In this document: piece after piece, positions 55,134-64,000 of the stretch
Layout: each line of letters starts with the position of its first letter
Numbering within the stretch: the first letter of the stretch is position 1
NCBI GenBank assembly: GCA_029263415.1
Contig: JAJCXN010000054.1
Coordinates: 227,156-291,155, forward strand
Reading direction: 5' to 3'
Length of the DNA stretch: 64,000 nt
Origin: Acidobacteriota bacterium
GTDB lineage: Bacteria > Acidobacteriota > Thermoanaerobaculia > Multivoradales > Multivoraceae
Notes under the pieces: model-generated
The model's input: only the letters and a program-made list of their open reading frames with translations
Databases searched by the model: none
Told to the model about the DNA's origin: nothing
Program-made: the position numbers and the translations under genes

Positions 55134-58100
55134 TTGGTCATAGCAAGGCAGCTAGTGGACACGACGCAGAGACCGCAGGCGCCTCTCTTGGCGTGAGCAA
55201 CCGTGGGCTGCACGCCCTGATTCAAAGGAAGCGCTTCTCGATGAACACCACCAGAGGTCTCAGCGGTCGAACGTTCTCGCTCTCTTTGTCTGGATTGCGA
55301 CGGGCGGCGCAGCGCCACAAAGCGGCCTTCCTGGCGCTGCTTGCATACCAAGCGTTCGTTTTTGTCGGCGGCCCAACCCTGGCGGAAACCAAATCCCTGA
55401 CCGCTACGAACAACGCATTCCAGGCCAGAGCTTGGGAAGGCTTGCTCTTGCCAGACGCCTTCGGGACGGAGTCGAGTCTGGAGCCACTGGAACGCTCGCC
55501 CGGGAGGATCGCAGCAGTTCCTAGGACCGTTGCTTCGTTGGTGGAAAGTGCACGCAGCATCTCGGCATCGCTCGGAGCAAGCCTTAGCTCCGGTCTGGCC
55601 GTCGGAAAGCGCAGCAACGAGATTGCCACTCAGACCTTCAGGCAAGCGCCCGTTCAGGCTCCAACACAACGTTCAGTTAGCACCCGATCCACGCCTACTG
55701 CCAGGGGTGCTGGCGCGGCCGATCTCGACCTTCAGGGTCGCGGCGCTGGAACCCGTGCAACGCGGGCCTCTAGCCAAACAGACGCAGCCACGAAGGTCCG
55801 CAGTCAAGCGGCGGGCCGCAGAGCGTCTCAGCAGACCACCAGCTTCGTAGCGAGCCAAGTCAGCTCCTCAGTGGCCCAGCCACCGACACAGCCGCGCCGG
55901 CCCATTGGTGTGCGGCAAGCGATGATAGCGAGCGAAGTTCAAGCCCTTGCACAGAGCCTCGACAACTCACCAGCACGCATTTTCGAATACGTGCATGACA
56001 ACGTTCGCTACCAACCCACCTGGGGCGCCAGCAAGAGCGCCCTGTCTACGCTGCGTGAGGGGCAGGGCTCGTCTTGGGATCAAGCGTGGCTCCTGCAACA
56101 ACTCTTGGTTGCAGCTGGTGTGGACGCGAGTGTTGAGTGGGGCGAGGTGGAGATCCCCATCGATCTCTTAGAGAACCTCGCCGGGATTCAAGATCCAATT
56201 CGAGCTGCGGACCTCTTGGCAACCGGCGGCATTCCGATCACCCTGTTGATCAACAACACGGTGCCAGTAGGTGCCAGGCTCTCTCATGTCTGGGTCAAAG
56301 CTTTTGTGGACTACGTGCCAAACCGCGGTGTTGCGGCTGGGCCAGGCGATACCTGGATCCGGATGGATCCCTCGATCACCAGGTTCCAAATCCAGCCCGG
56401 TACCCGCCTCAACACCTTGGTGCCTTTTGACCTGGGTAGCTATCTAGCCAGTGGTACCGAGCTTGACCCACTGAGCGCCTATGAGAGCGATGTTCTTGGG
56501 TTCTTGACCGCTGGTGGTCAAGCGGCAGATCTGCTTCTAGCCACCTCTCAACATACGCCAAGAGTTGATGCGTTTCCGTACATCCCGGGCACTCTGCGCG
56601 GCAAGGTGCTGTCTGTGGCCGGTGAATCGACCACGTTACCGGCGGCCTTCTCCCATCGAGTGGAGGTGGCCTTCCGCGGCCCCAACGGCAGCATCGACTT
56701 CACTTGGAGTACAGAGTGGCATGAAGTTTCGGACCAGCGTGTAGAACTGTGGTGGCCCGGAGCTACTCCCGGCGATCAATCCTTGTTGGATGCTGCGGAT
56801 GTCTTTGCCTTCGTGCCCGGCGAGGTGGAAATTGTTCCAAGTTTGAGAGTAGCCGGAGTTGAGATCGCTCGCGGCACTGCGATGGATGCCGCGCGAGATG
56901 TTCACCTCGAAGTGAAGCTGATTGAGCCTTCGGGAATCGAGACGCCCAGCACGTTCGAACTGTTCTCTGGTGAACTCAGCTCATTCCGTGCAGACTTCGG
57001 TAAGACCTCTCAGGCTCTCTTAGACGATCTGCAACAGGGTCAGGCAACGGCGTCGCCCGCCACCGACGAAGCTCTTGCCTGGGGCCTGAGCCTGGCGGCA
57101 GCAACTTACCTGCGCCAACTAGCGCTCGATCAAGCACAGATTAGTGCTCTGCGGTACCAGCGACTGGTGCCACTTGGCACGGCAGTACTTGCGGTCAACC
57201 GAGGAGCGTTAGCCTTTGCTGATGGCGTCCCCGCGGCCTTTGATCAGGCTCCGCCCTCAGTGGCAGTGGGCTCGAGCATTGTTGGTTTTCAACCAGCCGA
57301 TGGCGTTGTCAGTCAGCCCGCAACCTCCATCGGCACACTGGAGTTGGTTAGCGCCCAGGCGTCTCATGTAGAAGGGGAGGCTCTCGCGGCAGCGTTGGGC
57401 GGATCCCATGTGACCGGCGTGGGGCTATTGACCGAGTCTGTGCGTGCGAGCCAAGAGATCCAGCGGATTGACCAGTCGAACTTGGGTGATGCGCTTGGCG
57501 AGATCACGCTCAGTCGTGATGCCGAGCTTGCTGTTGCCAAAGCGGTGCGAGATCAGAATCGCATCGCCTGGACCGGCACTCAGCCGCTGCAGTTTGAGAC
57601 TTGGGATGTCACCGGATTCGCATTGGAAGACCCAAGCACCGGTGCCACAGAGTTCCGGGTGACCACGGAGCGCGTGATCGAGCTGATCGATGGCGACAGC
57701 CTAATCACCTTCCACTCGCCGGCTCCTTTGAGCGAGGTCACAGCACCCACAGACGTTGTAGCCACCGTGGTGCAAGAGGGCATTGAGAGCTGGACGTTGA
57801 CCACCAGGCCTTCAGGCTCCGATCAGCCTGCTCGAGTGATTGCCACAGGCACCGGAGAGGTCACCAACCGTGTGCTGGGAGAGTTTGATCCCACGCTGTT
57901 ACAGAACGGCATGCACGAACTGATCTTGGTGGCAACAGATGTGCTGGGCGGATCTGTTGCTAGCCGCGTGACGCTGAGCGTAGACGGCAATATGAAAATT
58001 GGTCACTTCACGCTCGCGTTCACCGATCTTTCGGTGCCGCTGGCTGGTCTTGATATCGAGGTGGTCCGCACCTACGACAGCCGCGATGTCTCGTCTGGCG

Positions 58101-61100
58101 ACTTTGGTGCGGGTTGGAACATGAGCCTGCGCAACGGGACGTACATCAACAACCGTCCACCAGGCGAGGGCTGGTCGATTGTCAGTAGTCAGCCGCCGTT
58201 CATTTTTCCGTGTGCCGGATCGATAGAACAGAAAGACCATCTGACCACGATCCGCCTATCCGACGCCGAGGTTTACCGCTTCAGGACCGTCCTCGAACAG
58301 ACCGGACCGTCCCTCGGCGGCTGCCTAGCCCGCTCAGTCTTCCAATTTGTTGACGGTCCAGTTCCTGGGGCCACGCTGCATGCCTTTGGCGACAACTTGG
58401 TGTTCTACAGCGAAGGTCTTGGTCCAAACCTGTTGGACCCCGTGACACTTCAAACGTATGAGCCAAACCTGGTGCGGCTCACGACCAGAGATGGGCGAGT
58501 GTTTGATCTGGACTTGAACGCGGGTGTCACCAGAGCCGAAGACACCAATGGCAACTTCTTGACGATCACGCCAACTCTGATTTCGCATTCGTCAGGTGAA
58601 TCGATTGCGTTGAATCGCGATGTTGAGGGCCGCATTACCCAGATCACCGATCCCGAGAATCGGTCCATGAGTTACGGGTATGACGCTGCTGGCGATCTGG
58701 TGAGCGCCACGGATCGCGAGAGTCATTCAACGCTCTTTGCCTACGATGGTGATCACCGTCTAGAAGACATCATCGATCCCTTGGGCAACCAAGCGATCCG
58801 AACCGACTACGACGTGGATGGTCGGATGATCTCCACCACAGACGCAGCCGGCAACACCATCGCCTTTGAGCATGACTTGGTTGGCCGCCGCGAAATCATC
58901 ACTGATCGTCTCGGCTTCATCCAGGTGATGGAGTACAACAACCGCGGCAACGTGGTGCGCGAGACCAACCAGTTGGGCGATGTGACTCTGCGCAGCTTTG
59001 ATGGCGAAGACAATCTGCTAACCGAGACGGACCCACTTGGTAGGACCACCGAGTACTCGTATTCGAGCAGCAATGATCTGACCTCGATACGAGACGCGGC
59101 AGGCAACCGAACCAACTTCACCTATGAAGCGATGGGTCGGTTGCTCACCAGTGAGGACCCCAACGGGAATGTCACTACCAATGTGTACGACGGCACTGGC
59201 AACCTGACCAGTACCACGGATGCGTTAGGCAACGAGACCACATTCGCGTATGACGCGAACGGCAATCAGCTGACCGAGACAGACGCGCTGAGCCAGGTGA
59301 CCACCAGCCAATACAACGGTCGAGGCGACTTGACCATGCAAACCGATGCGCTGGGCAATGAGACCACGTATACCTACAACAGCAACGGCGAGCAGCTGAC
59401 CGAGACCAGAACCAGAACCCTGCCGGCGAGCCAGGGCGGTGGCACGCAGAATCTGACAACCACCTACACCTACGATGGTCGCGGCCTGCTGGTGAGCACG
59501 CTCAACCCAGATGGCAGCACCACGGGCCTTACCTACGACGGGCTGGGTCGGGTGATCGTGCAGACCGATCAGTTAGGCCGATCCACCCAGATGGCCTATG
59601 ACGGTCGCGGACGGCAGACCGGGACCACCTTCCCAGACACCACGATCACCAGCAGCACCTTTGATGATGAGGGTCGCTTGCTGACCAGGACTGATCGAGG
59701 TGGGCGGACCACCACCAATGCCTACGATGCAGTGGGCAGGTTGCTGACTACCGCGACAGCAAATGGCGCTGTCACGAGCAACGCGTTTGATGCCGCAGGT
59801 CAGCTCTTAATCTCCACAGATGCCTTGGGTAACACCGCGACGTTCAACTACGACGACGCAGGCCGACGCTTTAGCACCACGAATGCATTGGGCCAGAGCT
59901 TTGTGACCACCTACGACGCAGCTGGCAATGTGCTGACCTCCACAGACGCTCGCGGCTTTGTCACCAGCTTTGTCTACGACGCCTTGAACCGCAGGACCAA
60001 CACGGTCCGTGCCGACGGCAGCACCGTGGAAACCGAGTACGACGTGCTTGGCAGGCGCGTGAGTGAGACGGACGCAGCTGGCGTCGTGACCCAGTTTGGC
60101 TACGACGCTCTTGGCAGATTGAGCAGCGTGACCGATGCACTCTCGCAAGTCACCAGCTTCACCTACGACGAGCAAGGGAGTCGCCTGACGCAAACAGATG
60201 CGAACGGGCGCACGACCACGTTTGGCCATGACGAGTTGGGCCGCCGGGTGGAGCGCATTCTGCCAGACGGTGCTTCTGAGTCGATGTCCTACAACGTAGA
60301 CGGCACCATGGCGAGCAGGACTGATTTTCGCGGGATCGTCACTAGTTATGGCTATGACGTGAATCGTCGTTTGGTCAGCAGGACCTCGGCCGGTGAACCA
60401 GCAGTGGGCTTTGCCTACACCCCCACCGGCAGGAGAGCGAGCTTCACCGATGGCCGCGGCACGACCACCTTCGGTTATGACGTGATGGACCGCATGACGT
60501 CGATGGTGTACCCCGATGGTAGGCAGCTGGCGTATTCCTATGACCTGCGCGGCAGCAAGACGTCGATGACGGCCACGGTGGGTGCTCAGTCGTTCACCAC
60601 TGGCTACACCTACGACGCTCTGAATCGTCTAGAGACGATCACCGACAGTCAGGGTGGTGTGACCACTCAGAGTTTTGATCAGAACGGCAACTTGGCTGGC
60701 ATGGTGGCGGCGAACGGTGTCGCTACCACTCACAGCTTTGATGCGCTCAACCGTTTGACCAGTTTGGAAACGGCAGACGGTGTGGGCGGTGTGTTGCAGA
60801 GCTACGCGTACACCTTGGCGAGCACGGGTCATAGGACGCGGATCGATGAGGATGCGGGTCTGTTGGCGGGCGCGTCTCGCAACTACACCTACGACGATCT
60901 GTATCGGCTGACCGAAGACCGTGTGGAAGACGGCCAGGGCGCGCTGGTGTACTCAGAAGGCTTCGCGTATGACCCGGTTGGCAACCGTCAGTCTCTGATC
61001 CTGGATGAAGGCGCTGGCCCTGCCACGCGGGCATACGGCTACGACAATCGCGATCGATTGCTAAGCGAAGGTCCTTCGACATACGGATGGGACGACAACG

Positions 61101-62290
61101 GGAACCTGTTGCAGGAGGCAGGCACCGGGACCGACTCGTATGTTTGGGACTCAGAGAACCGTTTGGTGACCATGACCTTGGCGGACGGGACGGTCGTTGA
61201 TCACGGATATGACCCGGATGGTGTACGGGTGTCTAGCGCGGTGACTCCAGCAGGTGGGGGCGCTGGAGATGCAGTGACCACTGAGTACTTGGTGGACGCG
61301 AGTGGTGGTCTAAGCCATGTAGTGGCGGAGTCGCTGGATGATGGGCTGGGCGGCGGGGACGTGGCTTCGGTTGTGTACACGCGGGCTAATGATCGGTTGG
61401 TGTCGCTCTATCGACCGGCGAGTGGTGAGGAGCGGTGGTACCACGCCGATGGGTTGGGGAGCGTCCGCTTGCTGACGGATGCTGGTGGGGTGGTGACGGA
61501 TCGGTATGGGTATCGGGCGTTTGGCGAGGCGTTGGTGGGTGAGCGAGTGGGTGGGGATGTGCAGCCGTACCAGTTTGCTGGGGAGTCGCTCGATCCGAAT
61601 TCTGGGTTTTACTACAACCGGGCTAGGTGGTTGGATGTTGGTGTTGGTCGGTTTGTTGGGATGGATCCGTTTGGGGGGAGTGTGCAGGATCCGGTGACTT
61701 TGCATCGGTATCTTTATGCAAATGTCGATCCGGTCGGCATGAGGGATTCGACCGGCTTGTACACGCAGTCATTCGGATTCGATGCTCATCGAGTCATTTC
61801 GGAGCGCTATAGAAGGGATTTTCTCGGCGACCGAGTTTTGACGGATGTAGCGGTAGGACTCGGCCTGAACCCCGGATTGAAACCCGATATCGTTAATCTC
61901 GACGAGAGAAGCTTCCTTGAGATCAAGCCTCTTTCCTTTCCAGGTATTACCGCCGGAATCGCTCAGCTCGCGACCTACACAGTGAGCCTGGCCCCGGCAA
62001 ATATCTATGCGGATGTGGTTTGGGCTCCTCGGACTACCCTGACTGTTCAGAACAGGCAAGTCTTTGTCGTCAATGTCTCGGGCCTCTTGTTCTACACGGA
62101 CGAAACAATGCTGCAGAGACGACTGCTTGAAATTACCGCGCCAACTGCGCTGTATGCTGTTTTGCGCAATGCCCGGTCTGGACTGGTGGCCTTCACGAGG
62201 CTCGGTATCGGCCTCGCGGGCGCTGCAGCGAGCGTCCGGGGTGTGATGATTCAGTCGCACATGTCGCTTTCAGTAGGGCTGCGACTTTAG
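55130..62290 (+). CDS. Secreted RHS/YD-repeat polymorphic toxin with C-terminal nuclease tip
   Basis: ATG 55130 overlaps the giant gene stop (ATGA). An alternative ATG at 55241, with AAGGA upstream, starts directly at the signal-peptide region (AAFLALLAYQAFVFVGGPTLA). From 55130 there are 2,386 residues. Residues ~268-424 are transglutaminase-like: the His (LSHVWVKAF) and Asp (WIRMDPS) are present, but the Cys position reads GSSWDQA. At ~954 the RHS entry motif VPLAGLDIEVVRTYDSR begins, YD repeats run ~1114-2030, and the RHS core ~1997-2204 has ERWYHADGLGSVRLLTD, PYQFAGES, SGFYYNRARW and GRFVGMDP. The last ~180 residues are the variable tip, with a PD-(D/E)XK nuclease signature. RHS shells encapsulate and release such toxins. 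Confidence 0.93.
61741..62290 (+). other. PD-(D/E)XK nuclease toxin tip of the RHS protein
   Basis: It follows the conserved core end DPVGMRDSTGLYT. The signature is Asp2253 in LKPDIVNL, Glu2264 and Lys2266 in SFLEIKPLS, then Gln2279 and Tyr2283 in GIAQLATYT. This D-x10-E-x-K plus helical Q-xxx-Y pattern is that of restriction-endonuclease-fold toxins. About 60 residues follow, including a Gly/Ala-rich amphipathic end (LVAFTRLGIGLAGAAASV). Base use is richer in A/T than in the rest of the gene. Confidence 0.75.
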
Positions 62291-62382
62291 TTTGGGACTC
62301 GAACTCATCGGGCATCCAAAAGGGGCGACAATAGGTAGTGCAGCGCGGTTGGCGGCGTTCTCGTGAACTGTGGGAAGGTGGA

Positions 62383-63564
62383 ATGATGAGTTGGCGGTAT
62401 GTCCTCCAAGCCTGGATCTTCGATGATTTGCACGGGCCATCCAAACTGCTTAGGGCGCTCCGCAATGTGGATGGCCTCGACGTTGGGCCGGGGGACTTTC
62501 GATCGTACGGAAGGCGTGCCCTTGTCATTGACGTATCCGGAGGGACTCTCGCAGCAGAGTGCACCTCTGCAAGCTACGGGCACCTAGACACAGCAGAGTT
62601 GCTGGGTATCTCTGTAAGCGTCTCGCCGACATGCGCGTGTTGGCCAAAGGGGTCGGTGACGCGAGCTGATCTCGATACTCGAGACCCGGAATCGCGTGCT
62701 GCGGTCGAAGCTGCTGTCAATCGACAGAACTCACACGTTTGGAACGAGACCCAAGACGAACCTAGTTTCGTGGCCGCATTTTTGGGTCAGGAGGAACCTG
62801 AGTGGTTGCTCTCTTCGTGGTTGGCCGAGGTAGGGCGCTGCGTGGCAGGTCACGCGTGGTTGGGGTGCCTAGACAGAGTAGAGGAGCCATACTTCCTGGA
62901 CGTTCAGTCGGAACTCTCTAGGTGGGCGCGAGGAGTCAGCGAGCTTAGGTACCGTTTCGACAAGCGTCACGATTGGATATTCGGGCCTCGCGAGATCTTG
63001 GCTCCGTACGTCGAGGCAAGCAGTAGCGGTCGCCGTACTTCTGATCCTTCCGGAGAAGCTATTGGCTTGAAGTTTGACGTGTCGACGGACTTTCCCAGTG
63101 CTCTGTTGGTGCCGAGAGATAGTCACACATCCAAACGTAGACCAGATTCTGGGAGAGGGGAATACCGTCTGTCAGATCGATCTCAAATCCTCTCGAGACG
63201 GAGGTTGGCCGGGTTGAAGGAAGCAGGTTTCGTCTTCATTGAGGACGATCCATCTGACCGCCGGCTGTATATCCCAACCGAGACGCACGCTATAGCCATG
63301 GGGGTTGACCCGATGGATTCTGTTGAGGTTCAGGTTGAGGCTGACTGGCGGAAGGTCATTGAGGAGACGGCGCAGCGAGAGCTGCCAAAGGGTGGTGATG
63401 CGAAATCAGCGGACCCGCAAACATGGTTGAACATCTACCGGATTGCCATGGAGAACGAAGCTTCTGGCCTGGCGTTTCGCGGCAGGATCAAGGAGGACTA
63501 TCTCAGTATCCTTGAAGAGCTCATGGGCGAACCGAGCCCAGAAAAAGGTGCCACCCATGTGTAG
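62383..63564 (+). CDS. Uncharacterised protein, candidate immunity factor or regulator
   Basis: The frame is open from 62338, but ATG 62383 has GGGAAGGTGG just upstream, giving 393 residues. There is no signal peptide or membrane helix, so it is cytoplasmic. I do not recognise a family. Residues ~265-300 (LSRRRLAGLKEAGFVFIEDD then PSDRRLYIP) resemble the recognition-helix end and wing of MarR-type winged helices. Three Cys lie close together around ~80-86 (TCACW). It starts 92 bp after the RHS toxin gene on the same strand, the usual place of an immunity gene. Its size is large for an immunity protein, so a regulator or an unrelated function is also possible. Confidence 0.7.
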   Translation: MMSWRYVLQAWIFDDLHGPSKLLRALRNVDGLDVGPGDFRSYGRRALVIDVSGGTLAAECTSASYGHLDTAELLGISVSVSPTCACWPKGSVTRADLDTRDPESRAAVEAAVNRQNSHVWNETQDEPSFVAAFLGQEEPEWLLSSWLAEVGRCVAGHAWLGCLDRVEEPYFLDVQSELSRWARGVSELRYRFDKRHDWIFGPREILAPYVEASSSGRRTSDPSGEAIGLKFDVSTDFPSALLVPRDSHTSKRRPDSGRGEYRLSDRSQILSRRRLAGLKEAGFVFIEDDPSDRRLYIPTETHAIAMGVDPMDSVEVQVEADWRKVIEETAQRELPKGGDAKSADPQTWLNIYRIAMENEASGLAFRGRIKEDYLSILEELMGEPSPEKGATHV

Positions 63565-63565
63565 A

Positions 63566-63592
63566 AGGCCAGCGTTTCTGGGGCCTCTTGGC
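63566..63592 (+). terminator. Possible weak terminator after the RHS locus
   Basis: AGGCC (63566-63570) and GGCCT (63582-63586) form a 5-bp stem with an 11-nt loop, directly after the stop codon of the last gene. Only CTTGG follows, so the T-run is poor. Confidence 0.25.
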
Positions 63593-64000
63593 GCGACGGT
63601 CACGCCCTCCCTCCCACCCAAGTCGGACACCGCCTCCGGCGGCGACGTCCTCTTTCAGAGTGCGGTTGAGAGATCTCGACACGCACCCGCCCGCCCAGGC
63701 TTCGCCACGCGCGCTCGCCCTTCACTGCGCTCCTCGGCTTTGCCTTCGTCCCTCCGTTGCGGGACCGGTCCACCGCGCTCGGCACACCCCGCGCCACTCC
63801 CGCCCGCCCTCCCTCCCGCGTGTCACGCTGCGTGCGGTGATCACTCATCCGGTAATGCCGCATTACCAGACGTGTCCCTCGAGCGCGCTAGCTCGGGCCT
63901 TTCCCCCGGCCCACCCTCCCACGGCCTTTACATAATCAAATTATGTAAACCTGGTCGGGCTCAGATCCTGGCGCCAGCACGGCGACTGTCGTGCACGACC
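63593..64000. other. Pyrimidine-rich non-coding tract with palindromes
   Basis: About 400 bp to the window end with strong C/T bias on the plus strand. The open frames here (63588-63935 plus, 63600-63863 minus) are Pro/Arg/Ser or Gly/Arg-rich and look accidental. It holds three inverted repeats: GGTAATGC/GCATTACC (63851-63858, 63860-63867), CGAGC/GCTCG (63880-63884, 63891-63895) and TTTACATAAT/ATTATGTAAA (63927-63936, 63940-63949). It may be the edge of an integrated element. Confidence 0.55.
63927..63949. repeat. Perfect 10-bp inverted repeat, dif-like
   Basis: TTTACATAAT (63927-63936) and ATTATGTAAA (63940-63949) are separated by CAA. The CATAA...TTATG core with a 5-bp centre recalls XerC/XerD dif sites, where the centre is 6 bp. 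This is the only strongly A/T-rich island in a G/C-rich tract. An operator for a dimeric regulator is the alternative. Confidence 0.6.

Noticed and set aside
63588..63935. Open frames on both strands in the right-end tract
   Set aside because: They are Pro/Ser/Arg- or Gly/Arg-rich because of the C/T-biased DNA, overlap the inverted repeats and lack ribosome sites.
63593..64000. Integron attC site
   Set aside because: I did not find the paired RYYYAAC and GTTRRRY ends in the right order, although the tract has several palindromes.

Overview
The window reads as chromosomal DNA of a GC-rich (about 60%) Gram-negative bacterium. Evidence for an outer membrane is a TonB-dependent receptor, lipoproteins with lipoboxes and several Sec signal peptides. 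The gene style suggests Acidobacteriota or a similar lineage: a CadC-like winged-helix/TPR regulator, an ECF sigma factor followed by a TPR Ser/Thr kinase, a VPS10/BNR propeller protein, paired amidohydrolases and a P1-family peptidase. Some Gammaproteobacteria have a similar repertoire, so the phylum is an inference. I saw no rRNA, tRNA or CRISPR.

Layout. 1-2132: two coupled amidohydrolases, the first cut by the window edge. 2178-10386: a winged-helix/TPR regulator, a large secreted beta-propeller protein and, divergently, a TonB receptor, with two repeat-bearing spacers. 10446-11022: a stand-alone zinc-free S14 gene with promoter and terminator. 11110-15347: an ABC exporter pair and a Na+/H+ antiporter with an RCK domain. 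15450-19170: methyltransferase, membrane acyltransferase, SnoaL-like lipoprotein and a small membrane protein. 19207-24433: ECF sigma plus Ser/Thr kinase (one operon), divergent from a membrane REC-HPt protein that lacks a histidine kinase. 24469-27707: P1 peptidase, SDR dehydrogenase and a GT-C-like membrane protein (one operon). 28627-33582: M20 peptidase, class III aminotransferase and a double-domain M42 peptidase. Together with the amidohydrolases and the P1 peptidase, these suggest a life based on peptide and amino-acid scavenging.

The right half (34680-63564) is dominated by two giant coupled genes. The first encodes a secreted protein of about 6,800 residues built from an alpha-toroid domain, CARDB, FG-GAP, about 21 Calx-beta, five copies of a jelly-roll-like module, an L-type lectin, a VWA domain, DUF11 repeats and a duplicated C-terminal domain. 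Its stop codon overlaps the start of a 2,386-residue RHS/YD-repeat protein with a transglutaminase-like N-terminal domain. The C-terminal tip of the RHS protein carries a PD-(D/E)XK nuclease signature. A 393-residue cytoplasmic protein follows and is the candidate immunity factor or regulator. After it comes a pyrimidine-rich non-coding tract with palindromes, one of them resembling a tyrosine-recombinase core site. I read this as a giant adhesin coupled to a polymorphic toxin, and it is the best candidate for an undescribed system here.
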